The position numbers were made by a program, and so were the translations under genes. DNA of 64,000 bases, taken from Pseudomonas sp. TH41 (GTDB lineage: Bacteria; Pseudomonadota; Gammaproteobacteria; Pseudomonadales; Pseudomonadaceae). Positions 16,819 through 24,623 of this stretch are shown in pieces (positions within the stretch are counted from its first letter, which is position 1; each line of letters starts with the position of its first letter). The notes beneath the pieces are model-generated. The model made no database searches. It saw nothing but the letters and a program-made list of their open reading frames with translations, and was not told the DNA's origin. The stretch is from positions 62,001-126,000 of the forward strand of contig NZ_JAEKFH010000007.1 in assembly GCF_016650695.1 (NCBI RefSeq), in the 5' to 3' direction.

Positions 16819-17441
16819 ATCACCTTAAGCGCGATCTTTTGATTGATGAAAGTACTTCGGTCTTTCAACTTATCCACCACTACGTTCCACGGAACAGGCA
16901 CACGCGTTCCTCCACAGGAGGAATTGTCAGGTGATAAATGATGTTCAATCGGAGAGTCCATGCAGCGACGCTCTTATCAAGACATCCTTCTCTTGATAGC
17001 CCAGGTTCAGGCCAGCCCTAACGTTTTCTTATAAGTAACTCTCTTTACCGGACGACTCCCAGCGGCCCGGTGCAGGTGCCTCGGGAGCGATATCGCTGGT
17101 CACAAGTCAGCATAGACAGCCTCTTTGAGTACGCAAGGCCACTAGTCGGCCACTATGCAGGACAAAATCGGTTCAGCGAGCATGCTCCCGCCTGAACGGC
17201 CACCGACGGTGGCCGCTCGTGACGAGGCGGCTGGGGGATAAGGAGAGGACACTGATGAAGGAGAAGCTGCTCAAGACCGGGTGTGGAAGCGGTGTTGTCC
17301 ACGCAGTGGGTATAGGTCTTGAGACCATCGCGAGCAGGCTCGCTCCTACATTTGATCTTCGGTGTGGCATAGATCAAATGTGGGAGCGAGCCGGCTCCGG
17401 GCGGCGTTCCGACGATGACGGTAGAACAGGCGCTGAAAAAC
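16819..17441. other. Long intergenic region between bdlA-like gene and betaine-binding protein gene
   Basis: About 620 bp without a supported gene. Its left part (16819-17130) must hold the bdlA-like promoter, but no clear -10/-35 pair was identified. The right part contains a damaged REPIN (17324-17418). A short open frame with a good Shine-Dalgarno near 16938 codes for fewer than 30 residues and is not called. Confidence 0.6.
17324..17418. repeat. REPIN hairpin, mixed A/C, with 16-bp module
   Basis: Arms ACCATCGCGAGCAGGCTCGC and ATGTGGGAGCGAGCCGGCTC flank TTTGATC/GATCAAA. In the right arm the expected GC before GATGA is replaced by CGGGCGGCGTTCCGAC (17398-17413), a 16-bp module seen in three other places. 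Confidence 0.8.
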
Positions 17442-18455
17442 TTACAAATTCGTTGTCACTTTGGTGGCTACCTCACCCGGCACCCAACCCTTCCACACCT
17501 GCGGCTGATCGCGCAAAAACGCTTCGGCCACCTGACGCGGTTGCTGGCGTTTTTCACTCATTTGCGCCAGGGTCTGGTTCAGCAGATCGATCGGCAAATC
17601 AACCTTTTCGAAGAACGCCACCAGGTCTGGATACTGGGTTTTGAACGGCGCAGAGACACCGATGGCCAAGCTGGCCGGCATCGAGCGGGTGCCTTTGGGA
17701 TGGGGGTTGCTGGCATCGGCCAGGGTTTTCCAGGCGTCGGCGTCGAAAGCAGGTTCTTCGAGCTTGACCAGTTTGAAGCGACCCAACAGCGGGGTCGGCG
17801 ACCAGTAGTAAAACAGCACCGGTTTGCCACGACGGATCGATGAAGCGACTTCTGCATCCAGCGCCGCACCGGAGCCCGTGCGGAAGTTGACGTAGCTGGC
17901 GGTCAGGTCATAAGCCTTGAGCTTCTGGCTGTTGACGATCTCCGAGGTCCAGCCGGTCGGGCTGTTGAGGAAGCGTCCGCGGCTCGGGTCTTCCGGATCG
18001 CGGAACACGTCCTTGTAGCGCGCCAGGTCGGCGACGGATTTCAGTTCCGGGGCCAAGGGTTTGATGCCACGTTCCGGGTCGCCCTTGATCACGTATTCCG
18101 GCACCCACCAGCCTTCGGTGGCCCCTTTGACGGTATCGCCCAAGCCAAACACTTTGCCTTCCGAGGCGGCTTTGACCCACGCAGGGCTGCGACCGGCCCA
18201 CTCTTCTCCAATCACTTGAATATCATTCTTGGCCAGCGCCGCTTCGAGGCTGACGGTGCTGCCTGGCAGCGTATCGGTCGGGTAGCCGTAACCTTTCTCG
18301 ACGATCAATCGCAGGATCTCAGTGATGAGGCTGCCGCTTTCCCAAGTGATGTCGCCGAAGTGAATGGGGGCGGTTTTTTCCGCTGCGGGGACGTGGGTAG
18401 CCACAAGGCTCAGGGCCAGCAGCGAACTGCCGAGCAGGGTTTTGATCGATCTCAT
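17442..18455 (-). CDS. Glycine betaine/quaternary-amine ABC transporter substrate-binding protein
   Basis: A 337-residue periplasmic binding protein of the OpuAC/ProX group. The signal peptide is at residues 1-25 (LLGSSLLALSLVATHVPAAEK). The mature part contains IHFGDITWESGSLITEILRLIVEKGYGYPTDTLPGSTVSLEAALAKNDIQVIGEEWAGR and PVLFYYWSPTPLLGRFKLVKLEEP. It probably binds a quaternary amine in the periplasm. No permease or ATPase is adjacent, so it is an orphan. Its ATG overlaps the stop of an upstream ECF sigma factor by four bases (ATGA), an unusual pairing. Confidence 0.9.
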   Translation of the reverse strand: MRSIKTLLGSSLLALSLVATHVPAAEKTAPIHFGDITWESGSLITEILRLIVEKGYGYPTDTLPGSTVSLEAALAKNDIQVIGEEWAGRSPAWVKAASEGKVFGLGDTVKGATEGWWVPEYVIKGDPERGIKPLAPELKSVADLARYKDVFRDPEDPSRGRFLNSPTGWTSEIVNSQKLKAYDLTASYVNFRTGSGAALDAEVASSIRRGKPVLFYYWSPTPLLGRFKLVKLEEPAFDADAWKTLADASNPHPKGTRSMPASLAIGVSAPFKTQYPDLVAFFEKVDLPIDLLNQTLAQMSEKRQQPRQVAEAFLRDQPQVWKGWVPGEVATKVTTNL

Positions 18456-18994
18456 GCAGACCTCCGGGTCAGGCGATTCAAGGGTTCATTGGCACTGTGC
18501 TGGGCGCACAACGTCTGGGAACGGGTCATGTAGACGCTCACCGAACGTTGGGAAATGCCCAGTTCGGCGGCGATCTGTGGGTAGGTCAGGCCATCGATTC
18601 GCGACAGCAGGAACGTTGCCCTGACTTTTCCAGGCAAGCGTTCAAGCGTGCGGTGGAGGCCATGCAGGGCCTGGCTCACTTGCGCCAGTTCCTCGGGCGA
18701 CTTCGCTTGCTGCGCATCGACGTGTTGCAACTGATCGAGGTGTCGGCGCTCCAGATCGCGGCGGCGCCAGAGCTGATAAATCAACCGCTGGGCGATGGTG
18801 GTGAGCAAGGCGCGCGGATCGCGGATAGGCGTCAGTCCCGGCGATTCGAGCAGTTGCATGAAGGCTTCGGCGGCGATGTCTTCAACGCTGCTACTGGCCC
18901 CCAGATAGCGGTGCAACCGAGCGCACAGCCAGGGGTAATGGGCGCGGAACAATCCACCCACGTCGTTGCGATGGGATAGGTCGGTGCCGGACAT
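18452..18994 (-). CDS. FecI-like ECF RNA polymerase sigma factor
   Basis: A 180-residue ECF sigma factor. Region 2 is at residues 12-75 (LFRAHYPWLCARLHRYLGASSSVEDIAAEAFMQLLESPGLTPIRDPRALLTTIAQRLIYQLWRRRDLERR) and region 4 at 115-170 (LERLPGKVRATFLLSRIDGLTYPQIAAELGISQRSVSVYMTRSQ). These resemble iron-starvation sigmas of the FecI type. There is no FecR anti-sigma factor and no TonB receptor nearby. Instead the stop codon overlaps the start of a betaine-type binding protein gene. GGAG precedes the ATG. An A/T-rich stretch at 19060-19120 probably holds its promoter. Confidence 0.9.
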   Translation of the reverse strand: MSGTDLSHRNDVGGLFRAHYPWLCARLHRYLGASSSVEDIAAEAFMQLLESPGLTPIRDPRALLTTIAQRLIYQLWRRRDLERRHLDQLQHVDAQQAKSPEELAQVSQALHGLHRTLERLPGKVRATFLLSRIDGLTYPQIAAELGISQRSVSVYMTRSQTLCAQHSANEPLNRLTRRSA

Positions 18995-19138
18995 AGAGGC
19001 TCCAAGGGTGAGGGGTCGCTGAATGTCCGGTCGTCCGGTGATGCGATCCTAGCAAGGAGCCTTATTCTTTAATAATACTTAAAACGAATTTTTATATTCG
19101 ATTATGGAATTTAAGTAGGCGGCGCTTGGCAGATAGCT

Positions 19139-19203
19139 ATCGCGGGCAAGCCACGCTCCCACAGGTATACGGAATTCCTGTGGGAGCGTGGCTTGCCCGC
19201 GAT
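19139..19203. repeat. REPIN hairpin, group C, short
   Basis: Near-perfect inverted repeat TCGCGGGCAAGCCACGCTCC / GGAGCGTGGCTTGCCCGCGA with a short spacer built on GGAATTCC. Confidence 0.88.
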
Positions 19204-19233
19204 TAATAGAACTGTCGACGCAATACTTGAATC

Positions 19234-20028
19234 TCAACGCAATCGTCCGAGCCCCAGGTCCTCAGCTTCCTGCTGATAGTCGAGAACGATTTGATAGTCG
19301 CTCTCGCTGGCCGGCAGAACCTCGTGCAAACCGAGGATTTCAGCGACATCGGGCAACTCCCGCAATGTCTCGTTCATCACTTGCCGCAGCGCCTCAACGT
19401 GTTCATCTGTCACCGTCGCGGCGGTGATGTAGGGCAAGGTCGGACTGAACGCGCTTCGCGCGACGACGCGCAGACCGGCCACCTCGTCTTTGGCATGCCG
19501 CGCCAGGTAAGCGAAGGTCACGCTGTCGATGGCCGCCAGGTCAGCAAGCGCTTCGCGTAACCAGCGCAGGCTTTCGCGGTGGCTGCCGCTGATACCGACA
19601 CTGGAAAAGAACTGTCCGTCGTGATGCAGCGGCGCCAGACGATGGCGCAGCAGGTTCATACCGCTGTTGGAGTCCTCGCCATTGATCACACCGCGGCTGT
19701 CGCGAAACGCCGCCAAGGTCCGCCGAGGATCATCGGCGCGACTCAGCAGCAGGCTGCAATGACTGCCGCCGTTGCTGTCGGGGAGTTCGTAGCGCGGACG
19801 GCCGACGACCCGGACCTGGCCGCGCAACGCTGTCATCAGCGGATAGCCGCAGGTTTGGGTCAGCAGCAAGTGCGGGGACAGCCACAGGTCCATCAACGAG
19901 AGGTGTTCGGCGTTACGGCGGAACGCACCCAGTCGCTCCAGAATCCGCGCCAGCCAACGCTCGTTCGCCCGGCGGATGGGTTCTGGGGCGACATACATCA
20001 GTAATTCAGCGAAGTGTTGTGTCATCAA
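19234..20028 (-). CDS. PhnD/SsuA/transferrin-like binding protein without signal peptide
   Basis: A 264-residue protein with the fold signature of phosphate/phosphonate-type binding proteins: an early LMYVAPEPIRRANERWLARILERLG, then LWLSPHLLLTQTCGYPLMTALRGQVRVVGRPRYELP, FRDSRGVINGEDSNSGMNLLRHRLAP and SGSHRESLRWLREALADLAAIDSVTFAYLARH. It lacks any secretion signal and no ABC transporter genes are adjacent, so a cytoplasmic sensing or enzymatic role is possible. Function unknown beyond fold. Confidence 0.82.
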   Translation of the reverse strand: MMTQHFAELLMYVAPEPIRRANERWLARILERLGAFRRNAEHLSLMDLWLSPHLLLTQTCGYPLMTALRGQVRVVGRPRYELPDSNGGSHCSLLLSRADDPRRTLAAFRDSRGVINGEDSNSGMNLLRHRLAPLHHDGQFFSSVGISGSHRESLRWLREALADLAAIDSVTFAYLARHAKDEVAGLRVVARSAFSPTLPYITAATVTDEHVEALRQVMNETLRELPDVAEILGLHEVLPASESDYQIVLDYQQEAEDLGLGRLR

Positions 20029-20052
20029 AATACCCCAAACAACAAAAATTCT

Positions 20053-20135
20053 TGTAGGAGCGAGCTTGCTCGCGATGGTGTATCAGATACATCTATGTCG
20101 ACTGACACACCATCGCGAGCAAGCTCGCTCCTACA
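20053..20135. repeat. REPIN hairpin, group A2
   Basis: Arms TGTAGGAGCGAGCTTGCTCG and mirror. The spacer belongs to the second type (GATGGTGTATCAG...TGTCGACTGACACACCATC), which is itself palindromic. Confidence 0.9.
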
Positions 20136-20153
20136 AAGAGAACGCGTTCGCAA

Positions 20154-21095
20154 TCAGTGAAACGGATGCTGTGGACTGTCCACGGCCTTCACCCCGTGCT
20201 GACGCCACAACTGGCCATAACCCTGTACCAGGAACCCGCCACTGCGTGCCAGCCATTGCTCGCGACGGGCGCGGTAGGCCCGGGGCAAGTCGTACCAGGG
20301 CAGCCCCGGCAGGTCGTGATGCACAAGGTGAAAATTGAGGTTCAGGAACAACCAGCGCCACGGCCAGGCCGCTTCGTTGATGACCGTCCGTTGCTCGGGC
20401 TGCGCATGGGGACGGTGTTCATAGTAAGAGCGAATCATGGCAATCGACAGGGCCGGCACACTGATCAGCAACAGGTAATGCCAGACCGGTAGCACGCTGT
20501 AGTGCGCGATGAACAGCAGCATCAACAGCGTCAGCGCGCCGTGGCTCAGCCACATCAGCCAGGCCTGGCGCGACCCCGCTTTCAGGCGATCAAGCTCTTC
20601 CCGAGCCAACCCCAGCAGCGCCAGTGGCGCACCGAGAATGACGCGACCGAGCACGGTTTTGTTCAGCCAGTGCAGGCCTTGTTCGAACAGTGAACTGCCC
20701 TGCCATTGCTCGGCGCTCAGGTAACGGCTTTCCGGATCGATACCGGGGAGGGTCAGGTCTTCATCACGGTGATGCCGCAAATGGCTGTCGCGATACAGGG
20801 TATAGGGATACCAGACAGCGAACGGCGCGTAGCCGAGGATTTTGTTCAGTGTTGGCCAGCGAGTCGGATGACCATGCAGCAATTCGTGCTGCACCGACAA
20901 CCAAAGCACCACCAACGGAATCAACATCAAAGTGCTCCACCACAGGCCCAACCGGGCGCTGGCCAGCACGAGGCTGAACCAGCTGATGTATACGCCTATC
21001 AACAACAACCAGGTCGGCCACTCGGTGCGGGCCGTCAGGCGTTGGCGCAGGGTTTCGATTTCTTCTTGGTGGGCATTATCGAAGTAATGGGGCAT
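20154..21095 (-). CDS. Membrane fatty acid desaturase family protein
   Basis: A 313-residue membrane protein with the three histidine clusters of the di-iron desaturase/hydroxylase family: QHELLHGH (about residue 70), HLRHHRDED (about 105) and LNFHLVHHDLPGLPW (about 250), plus four hydrophobic helices. ATG 21095 (MPHYFDNAHQEEIE) is used. The frame continues 41 codons further upstream, but that part includes translated REPIN sequence and is spurious. It probably introduces a double bond into, or hydroxylates, a lipid or alkyl chain. Transcribed alone. Confidence 0.9.
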   Translation of the reverse strand: MPHYFDNAHQEEIETLRQRLTARTEWPTWLLLIGVYISWFSLVLASARLGLWWSTLMLIPLVVLWLSVQHELLHGHPTRWPTLNKILGYAPFAVWYPYTLYRDSHLRHHRDEDLTLPGIDPESRYLSAEQWQGSSLFEQGLHWLNKTVLGRVILGAPLALLGLAREELDRLKAGSRQAWLMWLSHGALTLLMLLFIAHYSVLPVWHYLLLISVPALSIAMIRSYYEHRPHAQPEQRTVINEAAWPWRWLFLNLNFHLVHHDLPGLPWYDLPRAYRARREQWLARSGGFLVQGYGQLWRQHGVKAVDSPQHPFH

Positions 21096-21174
21096 GGCGT
21101 TGCTCAGATCGGGGACCAATCCCCTTCTGTGCAACGGCGCAGGGAAATCTTGCAGATTATTTGATGACTTCAAC

Positions 21175-21286
21175 GCCCCCTGTAGGAGCGAGCTTGCTCG
21201 CGAAGAACTTGAGAGCAACGCGTTTATTCAGGAAGAACGCATTATCGTTAACGTCCTTCGCGAGCAAGCTCGCTCCTACAGGGGGG
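21175..21286. repeat. REPIN hairpin, group A1
   Basis: Arms CCCCCTGTAGGAGCGAGCTT and mirror around the A1 spacer (AACTTGAGAGCAACGCGTTTATTCAGG...). Almost identical to the copy at 4852-4959. Confidence 0.92.
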
Positions 21287-21294
21287 CTTAGATC

Positions 21295-21405
21295 TTAATG
21301 ACCGAACACATCCACCTTCTTGGCTTTTTTGTCCGCGCGCTTTTCATCAGCGGTTTTCGCCGGTTTTTTCTTCGCTGCTTTCTTTGAATCCATGCCTTTG
21401 GCCAT
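21295..21405 (-). CDS. Small lysine-rich protein
   Basis: A 36-residue peptide starting MAKGMDSKKAAKKKPAKTAD and ending DKKAKKVDVFGH, with about 14 lysines and no hydrophobic segment. ATG 21405 has GGAG eight bases upstream. The longer frame crosses the divergent promoter of the next gene. The composition resembles histone H1-like tails or nucleic-acid-binding basic peptides. It is divergent from a GNAT gene. Function unknown; the translation signal and clean coding make it a plausible real small gene. Confidence 0.65.
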   Translation of the reverse strand: MAKGMDSKKAAKKKPAKTADEKRADKKAKKVDVFGH

Positions 21406-21508
21406 GATACTTACTCCACTCATACGGGATGTGAGATCAGGTATACACCTATCCCCGCGCGCGCGTTCTTTTATAATCGCCCGCTTTGCACACCGACAGC
21501 CCACCACC

Positions 21509-21934
21509 ATGCCCAACACCCAATACACCTTGCTCGACGAGCCTTTGTGGCCCCTGATGAACAAGTTTTATCGCGCCCACCAGTCATCGATGAAAGCGGT
21601 CCGCGACGCTCAATTGTGGGTCGCTCGTCGTGATGAAATCATTGGTGCGCTGTGTTTGCGCCCAGTCTCTGGCGGACATTGGCTAACCGGCTTGTTCGTC
21701 GATCCGGCCTGTCGTGAACAAGGGATCGCGGCGGCGTTGATTGCGCAAGCGGTGAAAGGTCTCGAACACCCGGTCTGGTTGTTCTGCCATCCGGACTTGC
21801 GTGGCTTTTACGAACGCCGCGGGTTTTCCTTCGATCCGCAAATGCCTTACGCCATGGTCGAACGCCTGACCCGTTATGCACGCAGCAAACCGATGATCGC
21901 CATGGGCCTGGAACCGGAGAGCTTGACCGGATGA
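21509..21934 (+). CDS. GNAT family N-acetyltransferase
   Basis: A 141-residue acetyltransferase: WVARRDEIIGALCLRPVSGGHWLTGLFVDPACREQGIAAALIAQAVKG contains beta 4 and the acetyl-CoA loop (REQGIAAAL). HPDLRGFYERRGFSFD is the C-terminal motif. ATG 21509 is chosen because the frame upstream runs through the divergent small gene. Substrate unknown. Confidence 0.87.
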   Translation: MPNTQYTLLDEPLWPLMNKFYRAHQSSMKAVRDAQLWVARRDEIIGALCLRPVSGGHWLTGLFVDPACREQGIAAALIAQAVKGLEHPVWLFCHPDLRGFYERRGFSFDPQMPYAMVERLTRYARSKPMIAMGLEPESLTG

Positions 21935-21967
21935 TGTTGCGATTCGTTAAACCTGCCAAGAAAAAAC

Positions 21968-22063
21968 AAGATCAAAAGATCGCAGCCTTCGGCAGCTCCT
22001 ACAGGTGTTCACACTCCCCTGTAGGAGCTGCCGAAGGCTCGGGCCGCGTTCGGACGATCTTTT
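21968..22063. repeat. REPIN hairpin, group B, with 16-bp module
   Basis: Left arm AAGATCGCAGCCTTCGGCAG..., right arm CTGTAGGAGCTGCCGAAGGC. In the right arm the expected GC before GATCTTTT is replaced by CGGGCCGCGTTCGGAC (22040-22055). Confidence 0.88.
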
Positions 22064-22069
22064 TGCCGT

Positions 22070-22609
22070 TCAATCGTCTGCGTTGGGATCCAGATCCGGG
22101 AACATGACCTCGGTAAAGCCGAATTTGCTGAAGTCGGTAATCCGCGACGGATACAACCGCCCGATCAGGTGATCGCATTCATGCTGCACCACACGCGCAT
22201 GAAACCCCGAGGCGATGCGCACGATCGGCAAGCCCTTCGGATCAAAACCTTCGTAGCGAATCTGCTGATAACGCTCCACCGCGCCCCGCAGGCCGGGCAC
22301 CGACAAACACCCTTCAAACCCCTCTTCCAGCACCGGGCTCAACGGCGTGATCAACGGGTTGATCAGAATCGTCTGCGGCACCGCTTCAGCGTCCGGATAG
22401 CGCTCGCTGTGCTCGAAACCGAAGATCACCAGTTGCAGATCGACACCGATCTGCGGAGCGGCCAGGCCAACCCCTCCGACGCTTTCCATGGTCTGGAACA
22501 TGTCATCGATCAGCTGCCACAACTCAGGGCTGTCGAACATGTCGGCCGGGACCGGCGGAGCAATGCACAGCAGGCGCTCATCGCCCATTTTCAAAATTTC
22601 ACGGATCAT
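22070..22609 (-). CDS. def: Peptide deformylase
   Basis: A 179-residue Fe/Zn peptidase removing the N-formyl group from nascent proteins. All three motifs are present: GGVGLAAPQIG (residues 45-55), EGCLSVPG (about 95) and QHECDHLIG (about 138), whose Cys and two His bind the metal. A C-terminal tail (DFSKFGFTEVMFPDLDPNADD) resembles the second deformylase of pseudomonads. It is not next to fmt, so it is probably the accessory copy. The start lies two bases after the stop of the upstream BrkB-family gene, suggesting one operon. Confidence 0.95.
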   Translation of the reverse strand: MIREILKMGDERLLCIAPPVPADMFDSPELWQLIDDMFQTMESVGGVGLAAPQIGVDLQLVIFGFEHSERYPDAEAVPQTILINPLITPLSPVLEEGFEGCLSVPGLRGAVERYQQIRYEGFDPKGLPIVRIASGFHARVVQHECDHLIGRLYPSRITDFSKFGFTEVMFPDLDPNADD

Positions 22610-22611
22610 GG

Positions 22612-23562
22612 TCAGGCTTCGTCAGTGTTCGGGTTGAGCGAATGATCCCGGCCCAACCCCGAAACATGGTGTTTGTTTTCGTGATGGTGCTCGCCGGGGA
22701 CTTTTTCGCCAGGGTCCTTGCCTTCGGTCGACATGTGCTCGATCACCGCATTCATCTCCGCGCCGAGCAACAGCACCGCCGCGGAAATATAGAAGTACAG
22801 CAACAGCACAATGATCGCGCCGATACTGCCATACATGGCGTTGTAGTTGGCGAAGGTCTTGACGTAAAACGCGAAGCCCAGGGACGCAATGATCCACACC
22901 ACCACCGCCAGCACAGAGCCGGGGGTGATGAAGCGAAACTCTTGTTTGACGTCAGGCATGACGTAATAAATCAATGCCACCGCGACCATCATCAGGATCA
23001 CGATCACCGGCCAGCGCGCGATGGTCCAGACTGTGACAATGAAATCCTCCAGACCGACCTGAGAGGCGATCCAGCTCATCACTTGCGGCCCGAGCACCAT
23101 CAGCGCCGCGGCGATGAGCAACATGCCGGCGATGCCCACGGTGTAGAAAACCGACAGCGGAAAACGCTTCCATAACGGACGGCCTTCGACCACGTCATAC
23201 GCGGCATTCATCGCGTTCATCATCAGCCGCACACCGGCGGAGGCCGTGTACAGCGCGATGACAATACCGACCGACAGCAAGCCACCCTTGGATTGCTGGA
23301 GCTGGTCGATCACCGGGTTTACCTGTTCCAGCGCCTGTGGCGGCAGGACCAGTTCCGATTGCAAGCGCAGCCAGGAGAAAAAGTCCGGCAGGTGCAGAAA
23401 ACCGATCAGGGCGATGAGGAATAGAATGAAAGGAAACAGCGAAAACAGCATCTGATAGGCCAGCGCCGAGGCATAGGTCGACATCTCGTCGGCGATAAAC
23501 TCGGTCACCGTACGCACCATTACACGGTGGATGGGCAGACCTTTCATGTCCGGGAAAATCAT
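22612..23562 (-). CDS. YihY/BrkB family inner-membrane protein
   Basis: A 316-residue protein with six hydrophobic helices. The opening MIFPDMKGLPIHRVMVRTVTEFIADEMSTYASALAYQMLFSLFPFILFLIALIG and the stretch YTASAGVRLMMNAMNAAYDVVEGRPLWKR are typical of YihY. The acidic/His-rich cytoplasmic tail (EGKDPGEKVPGEHHHENKHHVSG) is variable in the family. ATG 23562 has AAGGAG before it. It is not a ribonuclease despite old annotations; the function is unknown. Confidence 0.9.
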   Translation of the reverse strand: MIFPDMKGLPIHRVMVRTVTEFIADEMSTYASALAYQMLFSLFPFILFLIALIGFLHLPDFFSWLRLQSELVLPPQALEQVNPVIDQLQQSKGGLLSVGIVIALYTASAGVRLMMNAMNAAYDVVEGRPLWKRFPLSVFYTVGIAGMLLIAAALMVLGPQVMSWIASQVGLEDFIVTVWTIARWPVIVILMMVAVALIYYVMPDVKQEFRFITPGSVLAVVVWIIASLGFAFYVKTFANYNAMYGSIGAIIVLLLYFYISAAVLLLGAEMNAVIEHMSTEGKDPGEKVPGEHHHENKHHVSGLGRDHSLNPNTDEA

Positions 23563-23683
23563 TAGCGTCTCCTTTCGCCGCAAAGGGTTGAAGTCGTAGC
23601 GACTCAGGGGCCGTTTTCTACATCAAAGTAGCCTACTTGGCGACTTTGAAACAATTTCCTTGTTCAAGTTCAGGCTGACACAA

Positions 23684-23711
23684 AAACGGCCATCCGCGGA
23701 TGGCCGTTTCC
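23684..23711 (-). terminator. Rho-independent terminator of csbD
   Basis: Perfect palindrome AAACGGCCATCCGCGGATGGCCGTTT, followed on the minus strand by a T run (GTTTTTG). It lies directly after the csbD stop. Confidence 0.85.
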
Positions 23712-23731
23712 GATACGCGTCAAAGGCGGGA

Positions 23732-23923
23732 TCACGCCTTGTCGACACCTTTTTTGATAGCGTCTTTGGCCTTGCCAATGGCTTCTTGTACTTCACCTTT
23801 TTTTTCCTGCACTTTACCTTCGGCCTGCAGCCGGGTGTTGTCAGTGGCCTTGCCGACACCCTGCTTGACGTTGCCGACGGCTTCGTTAGCCATGCCTTTT
23901 ACTTTATCGCCTGTGCTGCTCAT
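23732..23923 (-). CDS. CsbD family stress protein
   Basis: A 63-residue hydrophilic protein composed almost entirely of the CsbD domain: GDKVKGMANEAVGNVKQGVGKATDNTRLQAEGKVQEKKGEVQEAIGKAKDAI, with heptad-like Lys/Ala/Gly repeats. CsbD-like proteins accumulate under general stress; the molecular role is unknown. Single gene with its own terminator. Confidence 0.93.
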   Translation of the reverse strand: MSSTGDKVKGMANEAVGNVKQGVGKATDNTRLQAEGKVQEKKGEVQEAIGKAKDAIKKGVDKA

Positions 23924-24123
23924 GGTGTTTCTCCTGTGAACAATTCAACGGGGAAAGTAGTTACACAAAGATTGACCGGAGGCGTTTGCAGGGAGTTTCA
24001 TTTATTTTCGGCCGCACATTTCATCGATCGAAGCAGGTTAGGCTTTATGTTTGCAGGCTAACCCCCGAGAATGCGCAACGTGTTCAGGCCTTGGCGCTGA
24101 AGATCCAATCCCGTAGGAATGTT

Positions 24124-24501
24124 ATGAAACTCGATAAAAAGCAGGCCATTGCCCGCAGAAACCAGGAACTCGGCGGTGCTGTGCTTGGCGTCAACAACTG
24201 CCATTTCACCGAATTGAACCGCAACCGTAACATCTGGTGGTTCGATATTCCGGTGGCCCGCCTGGCCATTGGTCAGTACGAATGGGTTCACCTGCTGATG
24301 CACACGCCGGATACCGACGAACTGCTGCACCTGAAAGTGCCGACGGTGTTCCTGCGCGAGAAGCTCGAAGGCCTGGTGGTGCGCAATGAAGGCAAGCGCA
24401 AAGCCGCCTTGAGCCTGGAACTGAGCGCGGATAAAGATTCGTACTTGCAGGACATGCGGCCTGCCGGGACGAACGTGAACTTCGCGCCGTTCCGCCTTTA
24501 A
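24124..24501 (+). CDS. Hypothetical protein
   Basis: A 125-residue soluble protein beginning MKLDKKQAIARRNQELGGAVLGVNNCHFTELNRNRNIWWFDIPVARLAIGQYEWVHLLMHTP. Beta-rich, no signal peptide, one cysteine. ATG 24124 follows a TAGGAA; the 46 codons upstream in frame are not conserved-looking. No family was recognised. It is monocistronic and ends before a bidirectional terminator shared with fadD1. Confidence 0.75.
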   Translation: MKLDKKQAIARRNQELGGAVLGVNNCHFTELNRNRNIWWFDIPVARLAIGQYEWVHLLMHTPDTDELLHLKVPTVFLREKLEGLVVRNEGKRKAALSLELSADKDSYLQDMRPAGTNVNFAPFRL

Positions 24502-24506
24502 AAGCA

Positions 24507-24580
24507 AAAGATCGCAGCCTGCGGCAGCTCCTACATGAGAATGCGTTCCCTGTAGGAGCTGCCGAAGGCTGCGATCTTTT
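24507..24580. repeat. REPIN hairpin, group B
   Basis: Arms AAGATCGCAGCCTGCGGCAG... and CTGTAGGAGCTGCCGAAGGC... with a very short spacer. Confidence 0.88.
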
Positions 24581-24590
24581 GATCTTCAAC

Positions 24591-24619
24591 AAAAAGCCCC
24601 GCATCTGCGGGGCTTTTTG
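24591..24619. terminator. Bidirectional rho-independent terminator
   Basis: AAAAAGCCCCGCA-TC-TGCGGGGCTTTTTG forms a strong GC stem with A and T runs on either side. It serves both the hypothetical gene (+) and fadD1 (-). Confidence 0.93.
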
Positions 24620-24623
24620 TGGG

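Noticed and set aside
16938..17030. Short open frame with a good ribosome-site-like AGGAGG nearby
   Set aside because: Fewer than 30 codons, spacing is poor and nothing supports it as coding.
21096..21218. N-terminal extension of the desaturase
   Set aside because: Part of it (SRASSLLQG) is translated REPIN sequence and it precedes the family-typical start.
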